Assembly: GCA_000349905.1 (NCBI GenBank)
Contig: KB722747.1
Coordinates: forward strand, 165,167 to 229,166
Direction of reading: 5' to 3'
DNA from: Volvariella volvacea V23
Taxonomy: Eukaryota > Basidiomycota > Agaricomycetes > Agaricales > Pluteaceae
Length of the DNA stretch: 64,000 nt
How positions within the stretch are numbered: the first letter of the stretch is position 1; each line of letters begins with the position of its first letter. Positions 10,043 to 24,137 of the stretch are shown piece by piece. The notes beneath the pieces were generated by a model. That model made no database searches. It was not told where the DNA came from and saw nothing but the letters and a program-made list of their open reading frames with translations. The position numbers and the translations under genes are program-made.

Positions 10043-10388
10043 CAGCGTGTTGTAATAATAAATGGACATGTATTATCCTGAGGTTGTAACCTTTCCTTTT
10101 GCCTCCGGGTGATCCCGTGCTTCGTTTCTGGTATGGACTTCAACGACAAATTTAGAGCCCATTATAATGCCTCCCAATCAATGTAATACAGTTTCTCGTT
10201 TATGTTTCGAACAGGGGGACCGTCCGGAATGTCAACTTGAAGGAGAAGGGAAGTCTTTGAGAATCACACGTGCAAACTTAGGGATCAGTTCATAAGTCAT
10301 TTTAGTAAAGGTACAAGGTCATGCCCTCTCGGTACCGTATGCGGGCCTTCTGAGAGCGTTTTTAAATACAACCATAAATATGGTTAAA
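10043..10388. other. Convergent intergenic region
   Basis: About 350 bases between the 3' ends of the membrane protein gene and the first subtilase. AT-rich in its right half; no gene seen. Confidence 0.4.
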
Positions 10389-12062
10389 TTACAAAACATT
10401 GCGTGCAAGGTTGTTGGGGGTTCCAGAAGCTAGTAATAGCGTAATTCAGCTCCCATAATTGGATGAGAAAAAGCAGAGATCACGTACGAAGTCCAGTGAG
10501 AGCGCCCTTTACAGCGAGTTCTACAATCCTGTTGCTCAAAGCAGCGGGGGTGCGGTTACCCTCCTTGGCGACCAAATAAGCCGCCAAACCAGCGACATGT
10601 GGGCATGCCATGGATGTGCCAGAAATGCTGTTAGTGGCAGTGGGGCTGCCGATCCAGGAGGAGATGACGCTTTGACCGGGAGCGAAGACGTCGACACCAG
10701 GACCGTAGTTGGAGAAAGAAGCACGAGCATCAGCGATGGTGGATGCACCGACGGTGATGGCGGATGGGACACGAGCGGGTGATTGGTTGGAGGAATCGGT
10801 GTTAGAATTTCCAGCGGAGACCTATGAACCCAGTAATCAATACTTCAATGATAATGTAAGCTTTAATTGCCTACTTACAACGACGTGGACACCGCCGTTG
10901 GTGAGCTATTAAGTGGGACGCCGTGAGCACTGAGTTCCGCGTGTGGATTTTTGGGAATACATACAGCAGTTACGGCACTGTCGACGGCAGTATTCACACC
11001 ACCTCCCAAGGACATGGAGACGATTGAGGGTCGGCCGGATGCTTGTGCTTGAGAAAGGACCCAGTTAAGACCAGAGATGCTGATATATGTTTAATACTTG
11101 ACTCTCTAATCCTTCGGGGTAATCACGTACATGTCGTTCCATGAACCAGATCTAATCAACCAATGTCAGAATCTTTGTGTTATAAACAAGCACATAAAGG
11201 GGAAAGAACCAACCCTGAGTCGCTCAAAACTTTGACAGCAATAAGGTTGACTGTCTGCAACCGGCGTGAGAGGTACAAATTTGGGGGTAGGGGAAGTGGG
11301 GTATACCTTAGCCACGCCGAATTGGCTTCCTCCAACAGTACCAGCGCAGTGGGTACCATGGCCATGACCGTCGGCATTCCTATTTGCGCGGTCATTCAAT
11401 ATCCTTCAGCTGTAGTGCTTGAAACTTACGCATAGCCACCGAAGGTGGCGCCCCAGCGTGCACGACCGCCAAATTGAGTGTGAGCGGTGTAGATACCTAG
11501 GACTCTGTGAGAAAGAGAGAATGCGGATTAACAACAATAGATGTACCGGTGTCAACAACGTATACATCAACGCCCGAGACAGAAACGTCGTCATATGTGT
11601 AGGTGAAGGTCAGGGCAGCCGCATTCTGGTTAGCTAGTCTTCCATCTTGACTGATGCGCCCAAGACCCCATGGAGCATCGGTTCTTCGGTGGACCTTAAA
11701 TAAGATATTCTAATGCAAAAATATGGGACTTACTGTGTCACGGTTGCATCAATGGTTGCAATACCATCCTCGGTGATATATGCAACATCCTCAGAAGCAC
11801 GAAGGGCATTCAAAGAAGCCTCATCAAGCTTAGACGAGAATCCGTTGATAATGTCCCATTCATCGGCGACCTCGATAGGAGCACCTGCGGTGCGCAAGTT
11901 ACCAATGACGTTGTCCTTCGAGACGCCATCCTTGAGGACAACGATGTATCGTCCGGTCTTCTCGCCATTGTATGTCTCAACTTGACGAAGTGGGCTAGGG
12001 ACTGCGAATGCCGGGACAGCAGCAAAGACGACGGAGGCGATGGCGAAGACTGAGAAACGCAT
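10389..12062 (-). CDS. Secreted subtilisin-like protease 1 (peptidase S8, proteinase K type, with I9 propeptide)
   Basis: The ATG at 12062 begins a signal peptide ([20 protein letters not shown]). An inhibitor-I9 propeptide follows, with [12 protein letters not shown] and [12 protein letters not shown]. The catalytic domain is spread over several exons and the triad is complete: Asp in VYVVDTG, His in [10 protein letters not shown], Ser in [13 protein letters not shown]. The last short exon encodes [12 protein letters not shown] and the stop at 10389-10391. The enzyme should be an extracellular endopeptidase that cleaves its own propeptide. Two close paralogues are present, one adjacent in the same orientation (13438-15047) and one at 39884-41373, all with the same exon plan. 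It is distinct from Kex2: no transmembrane tail or P domain is visible. Confidence 0.93.
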
Positions 12063-13437
12063 TTTGGAGGGGGCTTGGTGCCTTTGTGCTCGAGATTCTC
12101 GTGCTGAGAAATAGTGAGTCGTTATATGGAGTATTTATACTTCCCATTGGCTGCTCTGCTGCTTTGCTGTCTTATCTGCCAAGGGGCAGCATATGGCTCT
12201 GCGCTTCACCGAAAGATGGTGCAATAGGCCATCAACTTCGCTAAGATAAAAACCTTTCTATCTGGCACTCAGAAAGTTGGCTTCTCTCGACTTGTTCCCA
12301 AACTTGACATGTCTGCACTGTGCGTCAATAACGTATAGGCAAGCGTGGTACATCCCTTCTTGGGCTACACTCAGCCCGAAGCGACACCGAAAACGACCCA
12401 GGGTACCACAACTGTCGGACGCAAACCATAAATGTCGATAGTTCTGACCTGTAGAGCACAGTCCCAGATGAGGGTTCTTGGCGCCAAGAATAGACTTTGA
12501 CGTATCGGTTATACGCGAGTGGGCGAAGCGTACTCCATTTAGATTTTAGGCATTGAGTGATCATGTATAGGGCTCACCGCATCGAATCTAGATCACCCAA
12601 TACATTGAGTGCTATAGAAATTTGGCGCCTAGCCTATACCACTTATCGAAATTCAAATTGTCAGTGCACCAAAGCAAAGGACCTCATATCCAAATACCCC
12701 ATTCTTCCGTGGCGGTTGAGTGCAGCATGCATCATCAAGTGAAGCATGTGCTACAAGCTTCTCAAAGCATTGCTCCTAAGGTCACCTGTGTCGTTCATCC
12801 TCCCTAACCTTCAATACCATTTCCAAACTGGGACGCGCCGATATGACACTTACTTCCTAGTATCTATCATGCGACAATCAAAGTTCACAAAGTCAGGCGA
12901 CTAATGCTCAACTTTATCAGACAGGTAAACACACAGCTTACGAGTGCCCTAAAACAATCGAAGAATAGTGAGATGCGGCCTCTTTCACCGGACATGAGAG
13001 AAAATATCTGATAATTTAGAAGTAAAACCTGGTGAACATTCGTCAGCTAAGGCCCACGTCATATGCCTGTCAATGGACCACAGGCAATGACTGACAATAG
13101 GACAGTATCTTACCTAGAGAATTTAATGGAAAACATTATTTGCATGCCGTTGCAAACGACTAGCTATATTGGATGCTCCAAGTGAATATTCTTGAAAACC
13201 TGGACTGTGGTGGTACTTGAAGATAAGAAGTCGGGCATTTCCATGCGCTGACCGATACTCTGAATAAGGGCAAACTTAATGAAGCCTTTCAGGGCAGCTC
13301 AAATTGCCAAACAACTTTGTCATAGATCCACCAAGTTGGCTTTGCTCAATACATAAAAATACAACAATGGATATATAATGTGAGCCGAAGTGTACTTAGA
13401 CAGTGGCCATTATAAACCCAATGATAATTTTAGGGAC
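12063..13437. other. Intergenic between tandem subtilases
   Basis: About 1.4 kb. The left end is the promoter of subtilase 1 and the right end the 3' flank of subtilase 2. Frames of 60-80 codons (12325-12564, 12557-12807) lack recognisable features. I see no gene or RNA. Confidence 0.45.
12132..12139 (-). promoter_or_regulatory. TATA box of subtilase 1
   Basis: TATAAATA on the minus strand, about 70-77 bases upstream of the ATG at 12062. The third subtilase has the same box at nearly the same distance. Confidence 0.55.
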
Positions 13438-15047
<1,610 letters not shown>

Positions 15048-17912
15048 TTTGGTGGTGCGTAATGTTCTTGGGAGTTCTTGGGAGTTGCTTGGAGGTGCTT
15101 CGACTTCCTGCTGAAGAGTCTTGGACTGAAATGCCAAGCCCCTTATACGTTTTCTCATACAGACTTTCCTGGTTGAACAACACCTCAATGTGGACTACGC
15201 GACACTATGAAATGAATGAAACAGCATGGCGACTTTCGTTATCTTGCTGAGTAGAGGTGGTCAGCATTGGTACGCGGTCGGCTGGTGAAGCTGCCTTACC
15301 CACACTAGTGGCTGAACCGCATGAAAAGGTCAGTTGGTTAGATGTAATGGGGTTGTAGCACAAGTGGACGAGCTTCTGTGGACAGGATATGTCAACGTAG
15401 TCAGTGACGGAACATGGTCAATATTTCCTCTTGCAGGGATGGTCAGCACTCCGAAGGTACCCACCCAGGGACAATCAAGCGCCCAAAAATATCGTATGAG
15501 CTATAAATTGGATATCGCAACATGGCATCGGAACCGAGTCGTAAATGACTTCTTAAGCGGGCGGTACAGGTGGGTCTCCGCAATGAACCGCATGGCACAC
15601 TGGCGAGAAGTATTGAACATGTCAATTCTGCTTTCTCCAATTATTGGCCTCTGATCTGGTGTGGGTTGGTGAGCAGGTGTACTTTTAGACAGGCTTCATA
15701 CGAACGTATGGTTTAGCTTGTCGAATAATGGATATGCTCTAAGAAAACCCGGTTTACTACAGTCGCCTATGAGATAATAAGATAACAATAAATAGCAGTC
15801 ACGAGAGGGTTCATGCACAACACTTCCAGAAAATAGGGGATATGGTCGTATGAGCATGATTGTCGCAAAATATACGGGAGATGGTGCCATAGGATTTCTA
15901 ACTCTAGGAGTCATGCAATGATCAAGGGCAAGCTCTGCAAATAAGCAAAAAAAGCACCAACAATATCAGGAAATGCAGAGTGATACCAAGTCTGGGCTTT
16001 CCCTAGCAAAGGCGTCAAGAACGCAAGTGGTTGGGAGGCGTGGCACAAGGCTATCGCAACATTGACTGAAAGCACAACACCATAGAATTGCGCCAGAATT
16101 AGCAAGCTTCTGTAGCAGCTGTGAAGGTCTATACCGGTGACACGTATTTCGCACTGAACTCCTTAGACCCAATAGTATCACCACCAAGCATGGCGATGTG
16201 TCTGACCAACAACGAAACTCGTAAACATCAACCTGGAGACATACGTACAGAGGTTCCTTAGTTGAGTGTTTGAGGGAGACATAGGCAAACTTTTGCTTGG
16301 GCTCTTTGTGAAGTCGAAAAAATAAATGACAAGAGTGTGGCCAGTGGTCGTCCTGGAGCGCCACCTGGAGCGCCACGTCGAGATAGTGTTTGGCTTTCAG
16401 ATCGTAGACAAATAGATGTAAATCTTACCACACAGGCATTTGGCCTCGAAGCAAGTCCAATCAACGAAGTTTAGACTATATGGACATTCACACAATGGCT
16501 CCCAAGTTTCGACCTTATTTTTAACGTAACAATGCAGGTAAACCTCTATAACATCTGAATTCAATCATTCTTCGGCTACTGTGACGAACGACCACAATGA
16601 CGCTTGAGCGCCATCGGACCGTTGTTGATCTCTTCGGTTTGCTCCGGGTATGTAGATCCGTTACGACTATGTTTATCGACTAGAATGACTGTCGGTGCTC
16701 CACTACTCCTAGAGACAACCCTATTGAAGTCGTCACTCCGAGTACAATTACGACGTGTTCGGGGAACTGTACCTTTCTCCATTTTGAATCTCGTCATACC
16801 CTAATTCCTCAATGCGCCGACGAGTTGACCATGAGGACACGATCGCTACCTCGAACAATTGATACTTTGCACAGCCAATGAGGTAAGTATAATGTTCGCC
16901 ATTGTGATATCAATCTTGTGGCCTCCTGTGCTTCCTCGGTTCGCGTGCTTCTGCAATAAAGTGAGCCCATCGAGGGTGCATTGACGGGGCTATCGAGGTA
17001 TCATAACCTGATGATCCATCAAAACGAACGACCTGAAGCTGGAGAACGCCGGAAGCTAGTGTATGCTAAACTGAAGCTTCCCGGGAGCGACGTCAATCAC
17101 GCATGTGTTTGGTGCATCATTACTGGCCTCCATGCCGGGCGAACCGGTGGCGAGAAGCAAATGTCGAGGCTCGCGGTGATCGCATTACTAACTAGCCGTC
17201 CTGCCCCCGAGATGATGAGCGGGTGGAGCACGTTTTGAAGACCTATGGTCCTATATTCTGGTTCTCTCTTTTCAACGTAAATGAAGAGAACGTAACTCGC
17301 AACGGGTCCAGAAGGTTGGGCAAATTCCTATCACACGACCAAAATTCAAGGCCCGGTGTAACCCTTAAGCGACTGATGGATTGTACCAAAAGGAGATAAG
17401 ATATGATAAAGAACTTCTCAAAATAGCCGATAATTCGTGGCACACGACCACAATTCACCCGTTCTGCCATTCCATTCAGGAATTGGTCCCACAAGAAGCC
17501 CATAGCGTCAGGAATGTGAACCGAGTTTGTTGGATACAGGGACTGATATTCATAGAAGGAGGGTAGCACATCTGTCCGACACGATTTGGAGTGGGTGGGT
17601 GGAAACGGAAGCACCAGATTACGAACTCCCGGAGACCGCGAACACCTGATGGACGAAACTTATGACAACCCCATCTTCCCCTTCCTTCACAATTTTTCCA
17701 CTTCCGTTTAAGGTCCAATCTAATCGCCACCCATGTAACCGACAAACGTGCGTTCTGCAGTATGTATTTTAGCATTTCGCTCGACATCCACAACTTTCCC
17801 TTACCCCCTCCCCTCCAGCGAGTTCGATCGGGTCCTCTTCTCTTTTTCTTCTTTATAACCCCTATTTCTCCCCGTCTGCCACCTCCCGCTGCCTACCACC
17901 TTCCCGGACACC
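15048..17912. other. Long intergenic region, possible gene fragments only
   Basis: About 2.9 kb without a supportable gene. Open frames of 60-136 codons exist, none with a known motif. The most protein-like piece is on the minus strand at 15911-16150. The right end (17760-17912) is a pyrimidine-rich promoter stretch in front of the phosphate transporter. Confidence 0.45.
15911..16150 (-). pseudogene. Possible C-terminal fragment of a decayed gene
   Basis: A minus-strand frame reads smoothly through DLHSCYRSLLILAQFYGV and LCHASQPLAFLTPLLGKA to a stop at 15911, with amino-acid make-up that looks coding. The upstream sequence changes frame and meets stops, and no splice joins rescue it. I do not recognise the family. 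It may be the tail of a dead gene or simply a chance frame. Confidence 0.2.
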
Positions 17913-20699
17913 ATGGCTCCATCCACTACAGCCGCTCAGCCTGACCTTGTTGAGGTGGAACGACAAGACTCCCGCCCCGCGTTCATCCTTACAAAAACCG
18001 AGCTCAAACTCCTCGGTATCGCGGGGGTAAGGCGCCAATTTTTATCTCTCTGAATGTCGTCTGACGTGTGTGTCCCTATCACATCTGTCGACGTCGTCGC
18101 CCTTTAGGTGGGATTCTTCCTAGATGGTACGTTCGCAGGCACCGCTATGCCAAAGTAGTCGTGTGACTTGAAAATTGATCTGCAATTTCCCTTGAAGCCT
18201 ATGACCTGTTCGTCATCAACGTAAGTATCTGATTTGCACCGTGTGGATGTTGCCTTACCGCCACCGCTTATGTCACTAGCCCGTTTCGACGATGTTGCAA
18301 TATAGGCTGTATGGTGGCGGACACATCCCCCCTCGTCTGGAGGGCTTCTTGAAGGCAGGTGCGAACATTGGAAGCGTGATCGGTCAATTCGGATTTGGTA
18401 CGTTCGAAGCCGTCAGTGTACCTTCTGGCCCTTACACTCTGGGTTTCCTTCAGGATATGCCGCGGATGCCTTGGGTCGAAAAGCGGTCTGTATGTGATTC
18501 CCAATCCGCATACGCAATGAACAGACGCTGACTACGACATGCACAAGATGGAAAAGAGCTCATGCTCATCATCATCGCGACTATCCTTACCATGACCACA
18601 CCCACCGGTAAACCCCCTCCCCTCAGCCATTCGTGCGCGAGTCTGACGCAGTCCCTACCCCGCAGGCAGCCTCTCCGCAGAAGGATCCATCATATACCTC
18701 ACCATCTTCCGCATCATCCTCGGCATCGGTGTGGGCGGCGACTACCCCATGTCCGCCTCAATCACCTCCGACCGCGCCAACCTCCGCAAGCGGGGCACCA
18801 TGCTCTCCTACATCTTCTCCAACCAAGGCTGGGGGAGCTTCATGGGCAGCCTGATTACCATCATCGTCCTGGCGGCCTACCGCCCAGCAATGGAGGGCAG
18901 AGGCGAAATCTCCAAAGTTGATGGAGGTGAGTGGTAGGGGGTTTCGCTTCGGTTCGGCCGCGGGGAAAATGTGTCGCTATCATTCAAATACAATTACATC
19001 ATCCCGGCGGCGAACATTCTCCTCCCCGCCCATGTTGCCTGCCGACCCGGCACGACTTCCTCACTCTTCGTTTGCATGTGCTGAAGCCTTCATTTTTTTC
19101 CCATCCAGCATGGAGAATTGTCATTGGCGTTTCACTCGTGCCGGCTTTCGGTACGCTTTACCAACGTCTCGCGTTACCCGAGTCTACGCGCTACATTGCC
19201 TCGAAAAAGCTGAGCGGCAATGAAGCCTCTGATGCCGAAGCCATTGAACAGCTGAAGCGGATTCAAGCTGGGGAGGAGACCACGCTTGGTGCGATATCGG
19301 GCAAGGCGGAGAAGAAGGAGAACGAGGAACAGCTGGAGATCGAACAGGTTGCTCGGGAGACAGCGAGCAGTGTCGATATCGAGAGCCAAAAGGAGAAGAA
19401 GCTGTCTGAGGAAAGCGATGGAGAGAGCGGGGAGGTGGATTTGGAAAAGGACGACCCGGATGCGATCGCGAAGAAGAAGGCACACATCGGAGGTACGAGT
19501 TGTAAACTCTGTTCCAACTGAACCGGGGGGCGCTCAGTGACCACCTAGAGTTTGTGCAATACTTCTCCGAATGGAGGCACTTTAAGCTCCTGTTGGGCAC
19601 CTGCATGTGCTGGTTTTTGCTCGACGTCGCCTTTTACGGAATCAACCTCAACCAAAATGTCGTGCTTCAGCAAATCGGCTTCGATGGTGCGGGAGCCACT
19701 CCTTGGGAGAAGCTGTTCCGCGTCTCGACTGGTAACATAATCATCACCGCTCTCGGTTTCGTCCCCGGTATGTACGGCACATCTTTCCCTCCAGGTCTTA
19801 TCTTATTTGGTGGGCTTGTGCATAGGCTACTATGCGACTATTTTGACGATTGAGAAGCTTGGGAGGAAGTGGATCCAAATTCAGGGATTCTTCCTCGCCG
19901 CATTATTCCGTACGTTCATCCTATTGTTACCCTGAACGCACGTTAATATGTTCCTTCTTAGTGGCTATTTTGGCCTCTATGTTTGACAGGCTAAGCAAAC
20001 CCGCGTTCATCGTGAACTTTGCTCTATTACAAGTAAGCACGTCATCGCCATCTCTTTGGGAAATCGAAGACTTAATGCCCTTCTATTCTCCCATCTGCTC
20101 TATAGTTCTTTTTCAACTTCGGAGCCAATTCGTACGTATATATCCCTTCTAAACGGTATTTCCATCTAATGCTACTCCCACAGAACCACCTACGTATGTA
20201 CCAAACATGACCTTCCCTAGATTTATTCTTATCATTCCTTCTTTCTTCGGCCAATCAGTGCTACCCCGCCGAAGGTTTGTATTCATCTTTTCACCAGCTC
20301 CCCATAAACCTGTGCTCATCTATTCGTAACCTGTATCGATCTCTACAGTCTTCCCAACCCGCTACAAGGCCTTTGCACATGGCATCTCGGCAGCCGTAGG
20401 GAAAGCAGGTGCCATCCTCGCCGCGCTGGCTTTCAACACGCTGAGCAAGCAAATCGGCACATCCGCCGTCCTGTGGAGTATGTATCGCTCGCCCGTGCCC
20501 ACTTGTGCATTGGCTGACTGCTAGTCCACCTCTTTCTGTCTTGTGTGTGATAGTCTTCTTTGGCTGCTGCATCGCCGGAGCAGGGTTCACGCTGCTGCTA
20601 CCTGAGGTCAAGGGACGCGATGCAGACCTCATTTTGGCTGAAGAAATCCGCGAGGCTCGCGCGCTCAAGAGGGGACAAGCTCAGTCTGCCTCTGCTTAG
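17913..20699 (+). CDS. Inorganic phosphate transporter, PHO84-like (MFS, phosphate:H+ symporter)
   Basis: A plasma-membrane major facilitator of the PHS family. The cytosolic N-terminus ([16 protein letters not shown]) leads into GVGFFLD...AYDLFVIN, split by small introns, typical of PHO84. The hallmark [17 protein letters not shown] is present near 18740. The large central loop (19210-19490) is highly charged, Lys/Glu-rich. The second half contains [30 protein letters not shown], and the [20 protein letters not shown] block. The C-terminus ([16 protein letters not shown]) is also typical. About ten short introns; length fits the family. Expression under phosphate starvation would be expected but no binding site was identified. 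Confidence 0.93.
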
Positions 20700-22042
20700 A
20701 TTTCGTTCACGCATACGACTGCAGATACCCGATCTAAACGGCTTTCAACGACGACAATGGGAGTCAGAACTCTAATGCATAAAACAAAGTCTGATGTGGA
20801 TACGAATATCGTTACGAGTGTTCATGTGCTGCTTGATAAAACACAAACCTAAACCCCCCTCCAGTCATCGATCACACCTACACCCTTCCCATCGTACATA
20901 CACCAAAAACCAAAAACCAAATGTAAGAGTAGCTTAACATCGAACCGGAATTCAACAGCGCCACAATCCGCAATGATCCATCGCCACAGATGGGTGATCG
21001 CTGTGACAGCCGGTCTAGGCCCTCGTTCACATATATTTACAGTCAGTTGTGTATGCATAAATACCGACTTTGTCGGCAACCACGCCCGCCACTAGCTATA
21101 CCATGGCCCAATCCCGAAAGATTAATCGACCTCAAACATCAACACAACGACAACCACAGTGAGCCTCTGTCAGTGGTGAAGCATGCTCCACCATCGCACC
21201 TGTGTCCGAGCCAAGTCTGCCTCAAGGCTGCAACGCGCCATCCCTAGGTCTTTGGGTTCCACGGGGTATAATTAGACAATCCCGATCCCGCGAGCGGTGA
21301 CATCATCATCATCGATAGTGCCAGTGGGGATGTTCCTGGCGCAACGTCAATCAGCAACCAGGGAGTTGCCACTGGGGAGCTTGGCGTCTTGAGCTTGATC
21401 CCCAGCCAAGCGGGGGGTTGCGCCACGCATTATTGGGCGTCTATGTGCGATGGAGAATGCATACTTACAGGATAGCTCAAGCCGGCAGTCGGTGAGTGTC
21501 TAGCCCCTCATTGTGATTGTTTTGTTACGAATGTGCACAGGTACATCCAGCTTCACGATTTAAATAGATTGCAGCAGCGTCCCTGGACGAGCATGGCATG
21601 GCACGGTGCTGGGCATGGCATGGCATTGGCACAATTGCACAAGAGATCGGGCCAAGCCCGATCCCGTTTTTGTCCTGCCTTTATATTTTCACGTTTTCCC
21701 CCTCNNNNNNNNNNNNNNNNNNNNNNNNNNNNNNNNNNNNNNNNNNNNNNNNNNNNNNNNNNNNNNNNNNNNNNNNNNNNNNNNNNNNNNNNNNNNNNNN
21801 NNNNAGCCCCCTCCCCTCGCGCGTGTTTTTGGCATGGTCCACTCGACAACGGTTAAGTAATATGAATATGATATCAACGACAACGACGCCGTGTGTGGTC
21901 TGCTCTGCACTGCATATTCCCTCTCTTTCTTTGACTTGATCCTTCTCCATCTCTACTATCCACGCTCCTATTACTCTCCTTTCAGCATATTCTTTTCGCT
22001 TACTCTCCTCCCGACCGAGTCCTTTGAACATCACCACCCCAT
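20700..22042. other. Intergenic region with scaffold gap
   Basis: About 1.3 kb including 100 N. No gene recognised. The left part is the 3' flank of the phosphate transporter. Bases 21590-21630 hold overlapping GGCATGG-type repeats. Confidence 0.45.
21705..21804. other. Assembly gap (100 N)
   Basis: A run of exactly 100 N, the conventional length for a gap of unknown size. The missing sequence may be longer or shorter. Confidence 0.98.
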
Positions 22043-23965
22043 ATGCACCACCGACTGTGGAAATGGATCCGTCGCCGGCACTGGCACAGGAAAGACTCAT
22101 CCCACCCCAGAGCTCGATCTAAGCAAGTTGCCCGACTACTATGCGCCGTCCTTCTCGGAATGGGGCTCATAGGGATACACTGCCTACTCACCTCAACCGA
22201 CCTCTCAAGGTGGCGATACACCAATACCAACACTCTCACCCCACCACCACCCCCGACAACGACGACGATGACGAACGAAACCGCCATCGGGACATACCAC
22301 CCACCCCGCGTCAACCTCTCAGACTCCCACTCTCAACTCCTCACTCCCTCCGACGGCTCTTCCCCTCCTCCCTCCTCCCCACCGCCCTCTCGTCCCCCCA
22401 AGATCCTCCTCGTCTCGGCCTACTTCCCCCTCCCGCCCTCCAAATCGAAACACTCCGCATCCGAGTACGACGCCTGGCTGGCCAACCTCTTCTCCGCCCT
22501 CTCTGGATCTGGGTCCACGGATGTCTATTTTTTTGCGCCGCCAGAGTACGAGGAGGTTATTTTGTCCAAGCGGCAGGTACAGCGGGGGGAGGAGGGCGGT
22601 GGTGATCGTGGTGGTGGGAGGAGCGGGTCCTGGTTCGGGGATTGGGATTGGGATTGGGATTGGATCTCAGGGGGTGGGGTGGCGAGTGCGAGCGTAAGCG
22701 GTGGAGAGGAGGGGGCTGGAGATACATCTCGATACGCGGGGCCGAGGATATACGTCAACACGACGTACACCACCATCTGGGACGCCGTCTCCGTCTGGAG
22801 CTCGCACCCGGGACCAGCTCGCCACACCAACGACTTCACACTCGGACTCGGGCTTGAAGAGGTATACGCGCGGATGTGGGAGAGGGACAGGGAGAGGGAG
22901 AGGCACTCCCCGGAGCTGTATGCCATCTGGAACTCGAAGCCGTTTTTCTTGGACGAGGGGTTGAGGAACGCTAATGCCATGGCGATGAGGGTGGTGGGCG
23001 AGGGCGAGAGTGAGCAGGGTGGGGGTGGTGGGTATGATTACGCGTTCTGGATCGACGCGGGGAGCTTTCGAGTCGACGAGGAAGCTCCGGCCTACGGTGG
23101 TGGTGGCGGTGGCTGGCCCGACCCAGTGCGCATAGACGAGATCTGGCGCTCGGGCCTCGCACGGGCGAACCGACACGCGGGGGCGAGGTACGATGCGAAG
23201 GCAAAAGACGAGCTGGTGCTCTTTCCCATCTGGGACATCCCCGCGCGCGGGTTTGCGGGCTGGGATGCGGGTAGGATGGGGCCTGTGGATCAGGATGTCA
23301 GCCAAGGTACGGTGCCCTGCCCTCCGCTTTCTGTCCGGCATCCAGCTCACTAGCAGCCCCGCCTCCGCCCTCTCCTCGCGTGCGGCACAATCGATGGTCG
23401 CTCGCTAGGCTCGTTCTTTGGCGGGATGCAAAAGGCCATCGCGTGGTGGCGCGGGACGTTCTACGCGCACCACGACCTCTGGCTCGAGAAGGGGATGTTT
23501 GTGGGCAAAGACCAGACGGTGATCAACGCCCTGTTCATGCTCTACCCCTCCCATTTCGTCACCGTCTGGTACGGCGACGGCGACGGAGAGACGATGCGAT
23601 CCCACCACGACAGCACCCCCGGACTCAGCCTCGATAGTGACAGGATGGAACGCGATAGAGGAGACTGCGGGCCCTCGCGGTGGTACTACTACCACTTCTG
23701 GCTGGCGCCCTCAGAGACGCGGGGCAGACTGCAGGCGGTGTGGGACAGGCGGAGCACGAGGCGCTCGTGGCTGTGGAGGTGGCCGTGGGTGTGGGAGGCC
23801 AAGGGCTGGTGGGGCTCCTCGATTGCGGGGGGTGGCGGGGATGAGGATGGGGGTTGTCGGCTGGCGCCTGTGAGGTCGATGAGGGAGGTTATGGAGGCGG
23901 CGTTTGGGAGGGAGTGGGAGCCGGTTGGGAGTCTGATTGATGGTGTTGTGCGGACAGAAGCTTAA
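22043..23965 (+). CDS. HtrL/YibB-like type II membrane protein, putative glycosyltransferase-like
   Basis: Two exons, 22043-23306 and 23409-23965. A short basic cytosolic tail rich in Arg/His is followed by one transmembrane helix (LLCAVLLGMGLIGIHCLL) and a long proline/serine stem. The lumenal domain begins PKILLVSAYFPLPPSKSK and contains YDAWLANLFSAL, FFAPPEYEEV, ELYAIWNSKPFFLDEG and DYAFWIDAGSFR. This order resembles the bacterial HtrL/YibB family (PF09612), encoded in lipopolysaccharide regions and presumed to be a sugar transferase; the activity is not proven. The second exon has FFGGMQKAIAWWRGTFYAHHD and KDQTVINALFMLYP. Gly- and Trp-Asp-rich inserts and high GC set it apart from its neighbours. 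A Golgi location is inferred from topology. Confidence 0.7.
22638..22661 (+). repeat. Hexanucleotide microsatellite inside the HtrL-like gene
   Basis: Four copies of GGGATT in a row, encoding alternating Asp-Trp (DWDWDWDW) in the stem or insert region. As the unit is six bases, changes in copy number keep frame and would lengthen or shorten the Asp-Trp run. Confidence 0.85.
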
Positions 23966-24137
23966 GCTCAAGAGTACACTAGCACGCAGGATAATTGGAT
24001 TGATGGAGTTTTACATAGATTTTGTGGGTACATGATAGACTAAACCAAAGCACAGAGATGGGACTTCAAGTAGCCAGAGACCTGGGTGAGAGTCAGACAA
24101 CACGACAGGCAAGGAGGAGACCGTCACCAACAGCTCA

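Noticed and set aside
19174..19606. Minus-strand frames of 93-140 codons
   Set aside because: Antisense to the Lys/Glu-rich loop of the phosphate transporter; low-complexity shadow.
22525..23350. Long minus-strand frames (up to 227 codons)
   Set aside because: Antisense to the GC-rich HtrL-like exon, where stop codons are rare in all frames.
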